Part shown: positions 8,824 through 16,844 of the stretch, piece by piece
Numbering within the stretch: the stretch's first letter is position 1
Layout of the letters: every line of letters begins with the position of its first letter
From: Listeria grayi DSM 20601
GTDB taxonomy: Bacteria; Bacillota; Bacilli; Lactobacillales; Listeriaceae
Direction of reading: 5' to 3'
NCBI RefSeq assembly: GCF_000148995.1
Contig: NZ_GL538352.1
Coordinates: 310,001-374,000, forward strand
Length of the DNA: 64,000 nt
Position numbers and translations under genes: made by a program
The notes under the pieces: model-generated
What the model saw: only the letters and a program-made list of their open reading frames with translations
Databases searched by the model: none
Told to the model about the DNA's origin: nothing

Positions 8824-9288
8824 TTAGAGTTGATAATCTTTTTTTATGGTTTCTAATAAGTAATGACAACCCTCCGAAACTAGCCTTTCAGTTTCATCAA
8901 AATTCCCCGTATAATAGGGATCAGGAACGCTTGCCTCTTGCTTATCAGGAACAAAGCTCATTAAACTTTTCACAGTTGCTTCTCCCTGATCAAATGATTC
9001 TAAATCTGCCATATTTTCTGCATCCATGCCGATAACATAGTCATTCTCCGTAAAGTCTGCTTGCGTGATTTTCCGCGCTCGCATCTCGCTAAAATCGATT
9101 CCGTGCTTTGCCAATACCCGTTGTGTACCTTCATGAGGCGCATTTCCGAGATTCCAGGTCCCAGTAGCAGCAGAATCCACTTGGATCTTATTCTCCAACC
9201 CCGAATCAGCGACAGCTTTTTTAAATAAACCTTCTGCCATTGGAGATCGGCAGATGTTGCCTAAACATACAAATAAAACATGAATCAT
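8824..9288 (-). CDS. Low-molecular-weight protein-tyrosine phosphatase
   Basis: 154 residues. The P-loop CLGNICRSP begins at Cys8 (nucleophile) with Arg14, and the general acid lies in DPYY (about residue 121). These enzymes remove phosphate from tyrosine, and sometimes arginine, residues of proteins. SD AAGGAG seven to eight bases before the ATG. Position corresponds to lmo0938 in L. monocytogenes. No adjacent kinase gene, so the substrate cannot be read from context. Confidence 0.92.
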   Translation of the reverse strand: MIHVLFVCLGNICRSPMAEGLFKKAVADSGLENKIQVDSAATGTWNLGNAPHEGTQRVLAKHGIDFSEMRARKITQADFTENDYVIGMDAENMADLESFDQGEATVKSLMSFVPDKQEASVPDPYYTGNFDETERLVSEGCHYLLETIKKDYQL

Positions 9289-9530
9289 TGCAAAAACTCC
9301 TTTATAGTCGACATGTACTCGAAGCGAATCATATTTTCCTACCAGAACGTCAACGGATTTTTTATAGGTTTACTATTAGTTTATCATAAACAAACTTTTT
9401 TCTGCCAATCAGTGATTTGTCGATAAGTAAACAGCGGGCAACAAAAGTGCTTTCTTTTCAGTAGAAAAACCATTACAATTTTAAGAAAGACAAATCATGC
9501 TGAAATAATAGCAGAATGGGGGGAGAGTAT

Positions 9531-10512
9531 ATGGCGGGGATAAAAATCGATCCTGATTTTTCAGGTGTTTTATTAGAAAATAAGGGGACACAAACGATTT
9601 TAAAAACATACGGGTATCGGGATAAAGCAAATAAATTAGTCAATGAGGAGCAGACTAGATTTGGCACGGCATCCCTTGGTAAAATATTTATCGCTGTTGC
9701 CATCATGCAGTTGATTGAAAAAGAAAGTATTCATTTTGATACCACGATCGATACATTTTATCCAACATCATTGGGGAACGTAGACTTGACGATCACCATT
9801 CAGGAACTTCTTACCCATACTTCCGGCTTGCAAGATTATTTTGATGAAGAAGTGAATGAAGACTATGAAGCATTATGGAAGGAACTACCCAATTATTCTA
9901 TCAGAAAAAACAAAGATATCTTTCCGCTCTTTATTCATAAAGAAAAAGAAACCACCAGAAGAGGCAGTTTTATTTATAATAATGCGGGCTATGTAGTCTT
10001 AGCTGATATCATCGAACAGCTAGCAGCAATGCCATTTGATCAGTACCTAGCCGAAAATATTTTTCAACCATTAGGCATGCATGACACGGGCTACTTTGAA
10101 ATGGATCAGCTTCCCGGCAACACTGCTTTCGGATATATCAAAGAAGAAAATAACCGCTATCGGACCAATATATGCGATCGACAGTAAGGGGACCGGGGCA
10201 GGTGGATGCTATACGACTGCTGGGGATATCCATACATTCTGGGCGGGATTATTTTCCCATCAACTGTTATCTGAAAAATATGTCGCAGAAATGATCAAAC
10301 CCCACATCGAACAAAATAAACAGAAATTCGGGATCGGTCTTTGGCTGGCGCAGTCTCATACAGATCATGTCTTCGCTTATATAGAGGGAAGTGATCCGGG
10401 AGTCTCCTGTATTTCGCTTTATGGATTAACTGTCCCTAATAGCCTCACGCTACTAAGCAATTGTGAAGATAATGTTTGGCAAATAGCGCGAGATTATTTG
10501 AAAACACAATAA
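9531..10512 (+). pseudogene. Serine beta-lactamase-family hydrolase, frameshifted
   Basis: The first frame (ATG at 9531, SD GGGGGGAG) carries the SxxK motif in TASLGKIF, then LLTHTSGLQDYF and the YxN motif in YNNAGY, and stops at 10187. The continuation, GTGAGGCYTTAGDIHTFWAGL to the stop at 10512, is in the +1 frame. Joining at about 10165-10175, near AATATATGCG, restores one continuous protein of about 326 residues, a normal length for class C/PBP4*-like esterases. One extra base (or two missing) explains it. Both halves keep good coding character, so the lesion is recent or a sequencing error. Confidence 0.8.
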
Positions 10513-10548
10513 CTGCTGCCAGGAAGTAATCAGGCAGCAGTTTTCTTT
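10511..10548 (+). terminator. Terminator after the serine hydrolase
   Basis: AACTGCTGCC (10511-10520) pairs with GGCAGCAGTT (10533-10542), followed by TTCTTT. Confidence 0.75.
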
Positions 10549-10554
10549 CAGCAT

Positions 10555-11301
10555 TCATGAATGCCATTCTTTATAGCTTTCGTTCAATTTTTCATTCTCC
10601 TGTTCGCTAGTCAGCAAGCGCTCTAAAAGGTTGTCCACTTGTTGGCGCGGCAATTTGCGCTTGAAATACAAAATTTGATTTTCAAGCAGCTCCACAGCGA
10701 GTTTATCATAGATGTTCTCCTCTCTGTCGACTAATTGCTCGATTTGTTGCAGATACCATTCCTTATCTGCCTCATCTTCCAAAACAAAGAGAATCGTTTT
10801 CCGTGTCTGCCAATTCCCCATTGCCAACATTTGTTCCAGTTTCGCCCTTGGATAAGTAAGAAGCAGAGCGTGATCGAACGGCGAGAAATAAAGCTTGTTT
10901 ACGAAAGCTGCAAAAGAATCTCCCACCTTTAAGACTTGAAGCGTTTCAAAATCCGTATAAACAATTTCCGGTTCGCTCTCGTCAGAATGATAAGAAAAAC
11001 CGATATATCTTTTTCCATCTTGGTGAAAATACACTTGCCTTCCCGGAATCTCTACTTCTGCTTCTTCATCGATTTTAAGGAGCAACCGCTCTAATCCAGT
11101 TATTTCATAAATTTCTCCATGATCGATGCCGTAAGAAGTCGGCTCCGATGTGGGGAAATGATTTTTCTTGATTAATCCGCCATTTTGTTCTTGAATGAGA
11201 GTTTTGTATAAAGCAGGGAGCTTGAGCTGCTGACTTTTCTCAAATTCCGCGATGGCCTCTTCTGTACAACCTTGATTTTGATTGCTGATCCATAATTCCA
11301 T
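10555..11301 (-). CDS. SMI1/KNR4 (SUKH)-family protein
   Basis: 248 residues. The N-terminal half resembles the SUKH fold: an opening helix EEAIAEFEKSQQLKLPALYKTLIQEQNGG (about 14-42) followed by short strands with YGIDHGEIYEITGLERLL. The C-terminal part (from about 150) is helical and charged. SUKH proteins often serve as immunity proteins to toxins, but also as cell-wall-linked regulators; no toxin gene is adjacent, so I do not assign an immunity role. SD AAGGAAGG eight bases before the ATG. Confidence 0.7.
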   Translation of the reverse strand: MELWISNQNQGCTEEAIAEFEKSQQLKLPALYKTLIQEQNGGLIKKNHFPTSEPTSYGIDHGEIYEITGLERLLLKIDEEAEVEIPGRQVYFHQDGKRYIGFSYHSDESEPEIVYTDFETLQVLKVGDSFAAFVNKLYFSPFDHALLLTYPRAKLEQMLAMGNWQTRKTILFVLEDEADKEWYLQQIEQLVDREENIYDKLAVELLENQILYFKRKLPRQQVDNLLERLLTSEQENEKLNESYKEWHS

Positions 11302-11482
11302 CTCGACACCTTCCTTTCTCCTTATTATCCCAAAAAAATAAAAAAGTACAATGTTTGCCGTGAAAAAATTTTGGGAACGATATTACTAACAAGCATTAAA
11401 ATAAAATGGGATTTCCCTAGTAGATTGAAAAGTAATAACATGCTATTATCGAAATAAGCGGTACCTCGATTATGGCAAACAT

Positions 11483-11508
11483 GTTTATTGCATCACATAT
11501 GTGGGAAA
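11483..11508 (+). promoter_or_regulatory. SigmaB-type promoter of fri/dps
   Basis: GTTTAT (11483-11488), 14-bp spacer, GGGAAA (11503-11508). Listeria fri is known to be transcribed from SigmaA and SigmaB promoters, and this matches the SigmaB consensus about 85 bp before the start codon. Confidence 0.65.
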
Positions 11509-11520
11509 TATAAAAAGTAG

Positions 11521-11557
11521 TGGACAATCCTTAAAATTTAATTTATAATTAATATAA
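11521..11557 (+). promoter_or_regulatory. SigmaA promoter with overlapping PerR box of fri/dps
   Basis: TGGACA (11521-11526), 17-bp spacer, TATAAT (11544-11549). The -10 lies inside TTATAATTAATATAA (11543-11557), which matches the PerR box TTATAATnATTATAA at all but one position. PerR bound here would block the -10, giving peroxide-responsive control. Confidence 0.8.
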
Positions 11558-11591
11558 ATTAATAATAATTCTAATCTAGGAGGAGATATTT

Positions 11592-12062
11592 ATGAAAACA
11601 ATTAATTCAGTAGACACAAAGGAATTCTTAAACCACCAAGTAGCTAATTTAAATGTATTTACGGTGAAAATCCATCAAATCCATTGGTATATGAAGGGTC
11701 ATAACTTCTTTACGATGCACGAGAAAATGGATGATTTATATAGCGAATTTGACGAACAAATGGATGAAGTAGCAGAACGTTTACTTGCTATCGGCGGCAA
11801 ACCATTTTCTTCTTTAAAAGAATTTTTGGAAAATGCTAGCATTGAAGAGGCTCCTTATACGAAAGAAAAATCGATGGATGAATTGATCGGCGACTTAGTT
11901 AGTTCGTTGGAATTGCTACGTGATGAATATCAACAAGGTATCAAGTTAACAGAAGAAGAAGGCGACGATGTAACCAATGATATGTTGATCGGCTATAAAA
12001 CAGAGATCGATAAACATATTTGGATGTACAAAGCATTTCTTGGAAAAGCACCGTTAGAATAA
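11592..12062 (+). CDS. fri: Ferritin-like Dps protein Fri
   Basis: 156-residue Dps subunit that forms a 12-mer, oxidises Fe2+ with H2O2 and stores iron, protecting against oxidative stress. The intersubunit ferroxidase ligands known from Listeria innocua Dps are all present at identical numbering: His31, His43, Asp58 and Glu62. SD AGGAGGAG seven bases before the ATG. It has its own PerR/SigmaA and SigmaB promoters upstream and a terminator downstream, so it is monocistronic. lmo0943 equivalent. Confidence 0.96.
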   Translation: MKTINSVDTKEFLNHQVANLNVFTVKIHQIHWYMKGHNFFTMHEKMDDLYSEFDEQMDEVAERLLAIGGKPFSSLKEFLENASIEEAPYTKEKSMDELIGDLVSSLELLRDEYQQGIKLTEEEGDDVTNDMLIGYKTEIDKHIWMYKAFLGKAPLE

Positions 12063-12073
12063 GAAGGCATTCC

Positions 12074-12101
12074 AAAAGAGGGGCATCAGCTCCTCTTTTT
12101 C
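12074..12101 (+). terminator. Terminator after fri
   Basis: AAAAGAGG (12074-12081) pairs with CCTCTTTT (12092-12099) around a ten-base loop, followed by T residues. Confidence 0.7.
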
Positions 12102-12164
12102 TATTTCTATCGATATCTGTTATATTACAAAATAACACAATATTCACTGTATTAAGACAAAAAG

Positions 12165-12190
12165 GTTTAACTTTTTTGAAAAACGTGTAT
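12165..12190 (+). promoter_or_regulatory. Possible SigmaB/SigmaA promoter of the HesB-like gene
   Basis: GTTTAA (12165-12170), 14-bp spacer, GTGTAT (12185-12190): SigmaB-like with one mismatch in the -10 (GGGTAT expected). TGTATAAT in the same place could also serve as a SigmaA -10, but a matching -35 is not evident. Confidence 0.4.
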
Positions 12191-12269
12191 AATAGAATTA
12201 ACTTACATGCAAAGTAGAGGCATTTTAGTAAAAAGTATCCTATAATACAATGGAAAAGGAGTGGCGATA

Positions 12270-12560
12270 ATGAAAATAGAAATCACGGAAGAAGCAAACA
12301 AATGGTTCCATGACGAGTTCAATGTGGAGAATGGAAACGGTATTCGGCTTTTTGCGAAGTATGGCGGCTCTAACAGTTCCCTACATCCTGGATTTTCCAT
12401 TGGTCTTGTTGCAGAAAAACCAAGTGAAGCTGTCGTGGAAGAAAAGCAAGATAACGTACTTTACTTTATTGAAGATCATGACTATTGGTATTTTAAAGAT
12501 CACGATTGGAAAATCGATTATGAACCAACTACAGAGGAAATCTCTTTCTCGTTTTCATAA
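12270..12560 (+). CDS. HesB/IscA-like (YneR-type) protein
   Basis: 96 residues with the core HesB/YadR/YfhF-like fold: ITEEANKWFHDEF at the start, GIRLFAKYGG and a C-terminal DWKIDYE. It lacks the conserved cysteines of Fe-S scaffold IscA proteins, as does B. subtilis YneR, so an Fe-S role should not be assumed. The ATG at 12270 has AAAGGAGTGG upstream; the GTG nine bases earlier lies inside that SD. lmo0944 equivalent; terminator follows. Confidence 0.8.
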   Translation: MKIEITEEANKWFHDEFNVENGNGIRLFAKYGGSNSSLHPGFSIGLVAEKPSEAVVEEKQDNVLYFIEDHDYWYFKDHDWKIDYEPTTEEISFSFS

Positions 12561-12570
12561 ACTAAAGAAA

Positions 12571-12618
12571 AAGCCTTGCAGATTCGCTTTTTAGCAAAGC
12601 TGGCAAGGCTTTTTTTAT
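12571..12618 (+). terminator. Terminator after the HesB-like gene
   Basis: AAGCCTTGC (12571-12579) pairs with GCAAGGCTT (12603-12611), followed by a T run. Confidence 0.85.
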
Positions 12619-12658
12619 TTGATTACAAATGAGAGAAACTTTTTTTAACTTTAATCAA

Positions 12659-12704
12659 ATTTTCATTTATTTTTCAGAACATTCTCTTTTTAAAAGATTA
12701 TAGT
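12659..12704 (+). promoter_or_regulatory. Putative promoter and direct-repeat activator box of the CU-rich sRNA
   Basis: Two TTTTCA copies (12660-12665 and 12671-12676) are spaced one helical turn (11 bp) apart, as in sites of OmpR-type response regulators. A weak promoter overlaps: TTCAGA (12673-12678), 17 bp, GATTAT (12696-12701), with TATAGT as an alternative -10. In L. monocytogenes LhrC sRNAs are activated by LisRK; whether this repeat is a LisR site is inference. Confidence 0.4.
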
Positions 12705-12707
12705 AGT

Positions 12708-12816
12708 AGTAAGCTAACAACAAGCAATAAATTTTCATTTCTTTCCCTTTTAGAGTGAAAATCCCAATTCCCTTGAGTCAGTGCGGTTTCCCCTTTTTCC
12801 CGCGCTGGCTTTTTTT
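12708..12816 (+). ncRNA. LhrC-like CU-rich small RNA candidate
   Basis: Between two genes lies a transcript-sized region with its own strong terminator. Stem-loop A: ATTTTCATT (12731-12739) pairs with AGTGAAAAT (12754-12762), its loop carrying TTTCCC. A single-stranded stretch holds ATCCC and TTCCC (12761-12772). The terminator AGTCAGTGCGG pairs (two G-U) with CCGCGCTGGCT and its loop has TTTCCCC and TTTTTCCC. Three separate UCCC-bearing regions, a size of about 110 nt and a terminator loop rich in C and U are the hallmarks of the Listeria LhrC family. From memory LhrC5 sits in the equivalent place (lmo0946-lmo0947), directly before the same MFS gene. Exact 5' end is a guess. Confidence 0.65.
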
Positions 12817-14035
12817 ATAATTTTTTATCCCTTGCGGCGCCAAGACCAAAGAAGAAGAGTAGTATTACAACAGCGACTAATAACCACATCGTAACTGCAT
12901 AGCTGCCGCTCCAATCATGTAGCGCTCCGAATAATGTCGGGCAGATCGCGGCGATTAGATAGCCGATCGATTGTGCCATTCCTGATAGATCTGCTGATTG
13001 TTGGGCCGTTCGTGTCCGCAAACTGAAGAACATCATGGAGAGGCTGAATGCTGATCCGCCTGCGACCCCATATAAAATCGCGGCGATGATAACGATCACC
13101 AAATTTCCTGTTTCCATCATAATGCCACCAAGACCGATCAGCCAAAGTACCGTTGTGAGGATGACCAAGAAAATTTGGTTTTTCATTTTCCCAGCAATGA
13201 TCGGCATAATAAAGGTGATTGGCATAACAGAGAATTGTAGGATAGATAAGACGATCCCGCCTGTTACTAGATCGATACCTTGTTCAGCCAGGATGTTCGG
13301 TAACCAAGCAACAGATACATAAAAAATAGCCGATTGTGCGCCCATAAAGACAGTGACCTGCCAAGCAAGAGGCGATTTCCAAATACTTTTATGTGCGGCG
13401 TGGAGATTTTTCGTATTCTTTTTCTCCATACAATTATGGCGTAATTGCAGGCTCCATACGATCAAGGCGATAATGGAGATCGTACCAAACAGCCAAAGTG
13501 TTCCTTGCCAGCCAAAATGTTTGTTTCGAGCGATCGGTGTCGCTAATCCGGAAGCAGTGGCAGCGATCAGATTCATAAAGATCGAATAAACACCTGTCAT
13601 CAAACCAAGCTTAAATGGAAACTCTTTCTTGATAACACTTGGGATCAAAACATTTCCAGCAGCGATTCCAATTCCGATCAACAAGGTCCCAAATAATAGG
13701 ATAGAGATATTACCTAACGGTCTTATCAAGTTCCCAAGCGTAATGGAGATCAAAGCGAGGAATAGGACGAGTTCCACACCATATTTGCGGCTCCATTTCG
13801 ATACAAATGGGGAAATAGCTGCAAAAGCTAACAATGGGAGTGTTGTTAAAAAGCCGGCTAATGTACCGGAAAAATGGAGATCATTCCTGATCGTGCCTAC
13901 TAATGGACCAAGAGTCGTAATCGGTGTCCGCAGGTTGATAGCGATCAGCAAAATTCCGAGGACTAATAATGTTTTTCTGGTCTTTTCTCGTTGTTCCTTT
14001 TCGTGTAACGGGATCGTTTCTTGATTTGATTGCAT
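12815..14035 (-). CDS. MFS transporter, CynX/NimT family
   Basis: 406 residues with 12 predicted membrane segments and the CynX-type pattern (NLRTPITTLGPLVGTIRNDLHFS near the N-terminus, followed by a GFLTTLPLLAFA segment). Members export or import cyanate, 2-nitroimidazole or other small anions; the substrate here is unknown. SD AAGGAG. It lies 17 bases after a GntR/FadR-type regulator and forms an operon with it, so the regulator's ligand may be the transported compound. lmo0947-like. Confidence 0.88.
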   Translation of the reverse strand: MQSNQETIPLHEKEQREKTRKTLLVLGILLIAINLRTPITTLGPLVGTIRNDLHFSGTLAGFLTTLPLLAFAAISPFVSKWSRKYGVELVLFLALISITLGNLIRPLGNISILLFGTLLIGIGIAAGNVLIPSVIKKEFPFKLGLMTGVYSIFMNLIAATASGLATPIARNKHFGWQGTLWLFGTISIIALIVWSLQLRHNCMEKKNTKNLHAAHKSIWKSPLAWQVTVFMGAQSAIFYVSVAWLPNILAEQGIDLVTGGIVLSILQFSVMPITFIMPIIAGKMKNQIFLVILTTVLWLIGLGGIMMETGNLVIVIIAAILYGVAGGSAFSLSMMFFSLRTRTAQQSADLSGMAQSIGYLIAAICPTLFGALHDWSGSYAVTMWLLVAVVILLFFFGLGAARDKKL

Positions 14036-14052
14036 AAAAATACTCCTTCTAT

Positions 14053-14712
14053 CTAAATTCGCTTTTTGAATGTGTGGATATAGTGATCGATTTCTTGCAT
14101 AGCGGCTTCCTGATCACGTACTTTGATTGCTTGAATGAGTTGCTGATGACCGATCGTGTAGTTATCGGCAAGAGAGACCGTTTTCTCGATACTGATTTTC
14201 ATCTGTTCGACGATATTGGTATACAACGTAAGCAATAGCGAGTTATGTGCAGCTTTGACAACAGAAATATGCAGGCTGATATCGGCATCGACAAAGCTGT
14301 CAAGTTCACCATCGGCAACAGCAGCGCGGCAGGCATGCATCCACTTCTCCATTTCGAGCATATCCTCGTCGGTGTAGCGAGCACAGGCCAACACTGCAGC
14401 TTCCTTATCTAAGGCATGACGAACATCCAAAATATCCGCGAGCGTTGATTTTGACAAACGGCGCTGCAGGATCGCATTCAATTCATCGCTGTGTGTGACA
14501 AAAGTTCCTTCGCCCTGTTTTGTAGTCAAAAGTCCAACATGAACCAGTGCGCGCACGGCTTCTCGTAATGTGTTACGGCTGATCCCAAATTGTTTCATCA
14601 GTTCTGTTTCGTTAGGGATCTTGCTACCGATCTGCCATTCATTATCATGGATTTTTTTCTCCATTTGACTATATACTTGTTCCACGAGTGTTTTCCGTTC
14701 GACTTTATCCAA
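14053..14712 (-). CDS. GntR-family regulator, FadR subfamily
   Basis: 219 residues: N-terminal winged helix (about 8-72, with KQFGISRNTLREAVRALVHVGLL) and an all-helical FCD effector domain (about 85-215) containing the metal/ligand histidines in DADISLHISVVKAAHN and GHQQLIQAI. TTG start with an excellent AAGGAGG seven to eight bases before it. First gene of the operon with the MFS transporter and likely its repressor; a binding site cannot be assigned with confidence. Confidence 0.9.
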   Translation of the reverse strand: MDKVERKTLVEQVYSQMEKKIHDNEWQIGSKIPNETELMKQFGISRNTLREAVRALVHVGLLTTKQGEGTFVTHSDELNAILQRRLSKSTLADILDVRHALDKEAAVLACARYTDEDMLEMEKWMHACRAAVADGELDSFVDADISLHISVVKAAHNSLLLTLYTNIVEQMKISIEKTVSLADNYTIGHQQLIQAIKVRDQEAAMQEIDHYIHTFKKRI

Positions 14713-14841
14713 TATTTTCCCCTCCTTAAAGGTAGGATGATTGGACTATTGTAAAATAGATTTTTATTTTTGTAAACCTCATTGCATAAGAATGGAAGAA
14801 AATATGGTAAGATAAAGAAAGAAATCAGAGGGGTATGAGAA

Positions 14842-15894
14842 ATGGAAAATATTCAGAAGTTATTTCACAACAAAAGTTTTCAGCGGGTACTGACATTTAT
14901 TCTGTTGATCGGTATTCTTTATTTGTTGCGCAGTGAATTGAATCTTATCTTATTGACATTTATCTTTGCATTTATTGCCACGAGATTGGAACGCCTGATT
15001 TTACGTTGGGTCAAAATTCCGCGCAAATTGATTGTTGTTATTTTGTACATATTGGTGACACTGGGGATATATGCGGGAATTACACATGTATTGCCTGTTC
15101 TGATCAAACAAATCTCGGAATTAGTAGATCTAGGGGTGAAATTGTATCATCATCCGCCGCAAAATGGCTTTACCGACTGGTTGTTAGATACAACTAAAAA
15201 TTCCCATATCCAATCCTATCTCCGGCAAGGGGCGGACCTGATCATGGATTCGTTGAAAAGCTTCGGCGCACTCGGCATGTCGTTCTTTTTAGCGCTTATC
15301 TTGAGTTTGTTTTTCTCCTTGGAAAAAGAGCGGGTCGCCAAATTTACTGCCCAATTCCAAACGAGCAAATTAAGCTTTTTATATGATAATCTTGCTTATT
15401 TTGGTAAAAAATTCGTTTCGACTTTTGGCGTTGTCCTTGAAGCGCAGTTGGTAATCGCCGTTATCAATACATTGATCACTTCGCTGGCATTATTCTTAAT
15501 GGATTTTCCGCAAATGCTAAGTCTGGTCATTATGGTTTTCCTATTCGGATTGATCCCAGTTGCCGGCGTGATTATTTCTTGCATTCCGCTTACGGTCATT
15601 GCGTATACGATCGGTGGGGTAGAAGACGTTATTTATCTGTTGATCACGATCGTGGTTGTTCACTGTATTGAAACGTATTTCCTCAACCCAAGATTGATGG
15701 CTTCTAAAACAAGCTTGCCAATCTTCTATACCTTTATCGTCCTGATATTTTCCGAAAGTTATTTCGGTGTGTGGGGACTGATCATTGGTATTCCAGTATT
15801 CGTGTTCTTACTTGATATCCTCGACGTTCGCAACGAGGAGCAGAAGCAGAAACATACTTTCTTTGGAAATCGGAAAAAAACACAGCATAAATAA
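14842..15894 (+). CDS. AI-2E/PerM family membrane protein
   Basis: 350 residues with the family layout: two to three N-terminal membrane helices, an amphipathic middle part (about 100-150) and four to five C-terminal helices, ending in a basic cytoplasmic tail (KQKHTFFGNRKK). The signature stretch NPRLMASKTSLP is present near residue 290. Despite the family name, many members transport ions or are of unknown role. SD AGAGGGG. Monocistronic with a strong terminator. Confidence 0.85.
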   Translation: MENIQKLFHNKSFQRVLTFILLIGILYLLRSELNLILLTFIFAFIATRLERLILRWVKIPRKLIVVILYILVTLGIYAGITHVLPVLIKQISELVDLGVKLYHHPPQNGFTDWLLDTTKNSHIQSYLRQGADLIMDSLKSFGALGMSFFLALILSLFFSLEKERVAKFTAQFQTSKLSFLYDNLAYFGKKFVSTFGVVLEAQLVIAVINTLITSLALFLMDFPQMLSLVIMVFLFGLIPVAGVIISCIPLTVIAYTIGGVEDVIYLLITIVVVHCIETYFLNPRLMASKTSLPIFYTFIVLIFSESYFGVWGLIIGIPVFVFLLDILDVRNEEQKQKHTFFGNRKKTQHK

Positions 15895-15900
15895 CCATAA

Positions 15901-15941
15901 AAAGACCGATAAAGTAATTATTACTTTATCGGTCTTTTTTT
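15901..15941. terminator. Bidirectional terminator between AI-2E-family and DUF915 genes
   Basis: AAAGACCGATAAAGTAA (15901-15917) pairs with TTACTTTATCGGTCTTT (15921-15937) with flanking A and T tracts; it serves both convergent transcripts. Confidence 0.9.
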
Positions 15942-16830
15942 AATCCCAAAGGAAATCAGCGATCCATTTATCTACTTTTTCACTGTCGTGTAAGTTAGAA
16001 TGTTTGCCTTCCTTCCCGGTGATGATTTTTTCTTTATAACTGGCTGCCCGTTTGTAAATGAATTTCCCGGAGAGTGCGCTTGCTATAGAAACCGAACCGT
16101 CACTTTTGCGACCATCTTTCGTATCACCGGCGACGTTCAGGACTTCTAGTTTATTTGAAATAACGGAGCTGTTTTTCAGCAATTCGGCATAGCGTTCTGA
16201 TTGCATGGCAGGACCTGTTGGTGTTAAGTCGTAAGGAGTCTTGCCATCATCGCCGATCGATAAGCCGTTTAAAGGAGCACCGAGCAGTGCAACTTTTTTA
16301 ACAGAGGGAACACTTTTATTGGTGGCATTTTTTTCGATATAATCAGTTAAACTCACGCCACCCATTGAATGACCAACGAGATTGACTTCTTCGATATGAT
16401 AAACGTTTTTTAGATCGATCATGGCATCTTTGATCCATTCACTTTGATTGACCATCGAACTTTTATTGTCTGCAAAAAGGAGCTGGATCAACGGATTTTT
16501 GGCATATTTGTCAAACGTGCCTTGGATTGCTAAATTACCATCGGGTTTGACTGTGATAACGAGCGAGCGGCTGCCTAAATTTTTGGAGGAAAATCTGTCG
16601 ATCATCGGACCAAAGCTGCTTTTTCCGCCAGAATAGCCATGGATAAAGAGAGTGGGTGTCGTGATCTCTTTTTTTGCGGTCTCTTTGCCGGCGATTTTCG
16701 CCTGTGGCTGTGGGGTCGTTTTTGTTGTTTCCTTCTTCTCGGGTGATCTTGTCGTGGTCGTGTGGAAAATAAAACCGATGATCACTAGGAAAATCACTGC
16801 GATCAGAAGACTAGGGATATTTTTCTTCAT
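15940..16830 (-). CDS. DUF915 alpha/beta hydrolase (paralogue 1)
   Basis: 296 residues. N-terminal signal anchor (about 5-23), a low-complexity Thr/Lys/Gln linker (27-55), then an alpha/beta hydrolase with the oxyanion HGYSGG and the nucleophile elbow GHSMGG; a late Asp and His (DGSVS, KHSNLHDS) complete a plausible triad. Likely outer-face or secreted esterase of unknown substrate. SD AAAGGAG. Forms a tandem pair with the next upstream gene, to which it is clearly paralogous. Confidence 0.85.
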   Translation of the reverse strand: MKKNIPSLLIAVIFLVIIGFIFHTTTTRSPEKKETTKTTPQPQAKIAGKETAKKEITTPTLFIHGYSGGKSSFGPMIDRFSSKNLGSRSLVITVKPDGNLAIQGTFDKYAKNPLIQLLFADNKSSMVNQSEWIKDAMIDLKNVYHIEEVNLVGHSMGGVSLTDYIEKNATNKSVPSVKKVALLGAPLNGLSIGDDGKTPYDLTPTGPAMQSERYAELLKNSSVISNKLEVLNVAGDTKDGRKSDGSVSIASALSGKFIYKRAASYKEKIITGKEGKHSNLHDSEKVDKWIADFLWD

Positions 16831-16844
16831 GTGTTACTCCTTTC

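Noticed and set aside
9289-9530. Gene or RNA between the phosphatase and the serine hydrolase
   Set aside because: No frame with an SD, no terminator-like structure; probably just two divergent promoters.
10555-11301. SUKH protein as immunity protein of a contact-dependent toxin system
   Set aside because: No toxin, LXG or secretion gene is adjacent; the assignment would rest on the fold alone.
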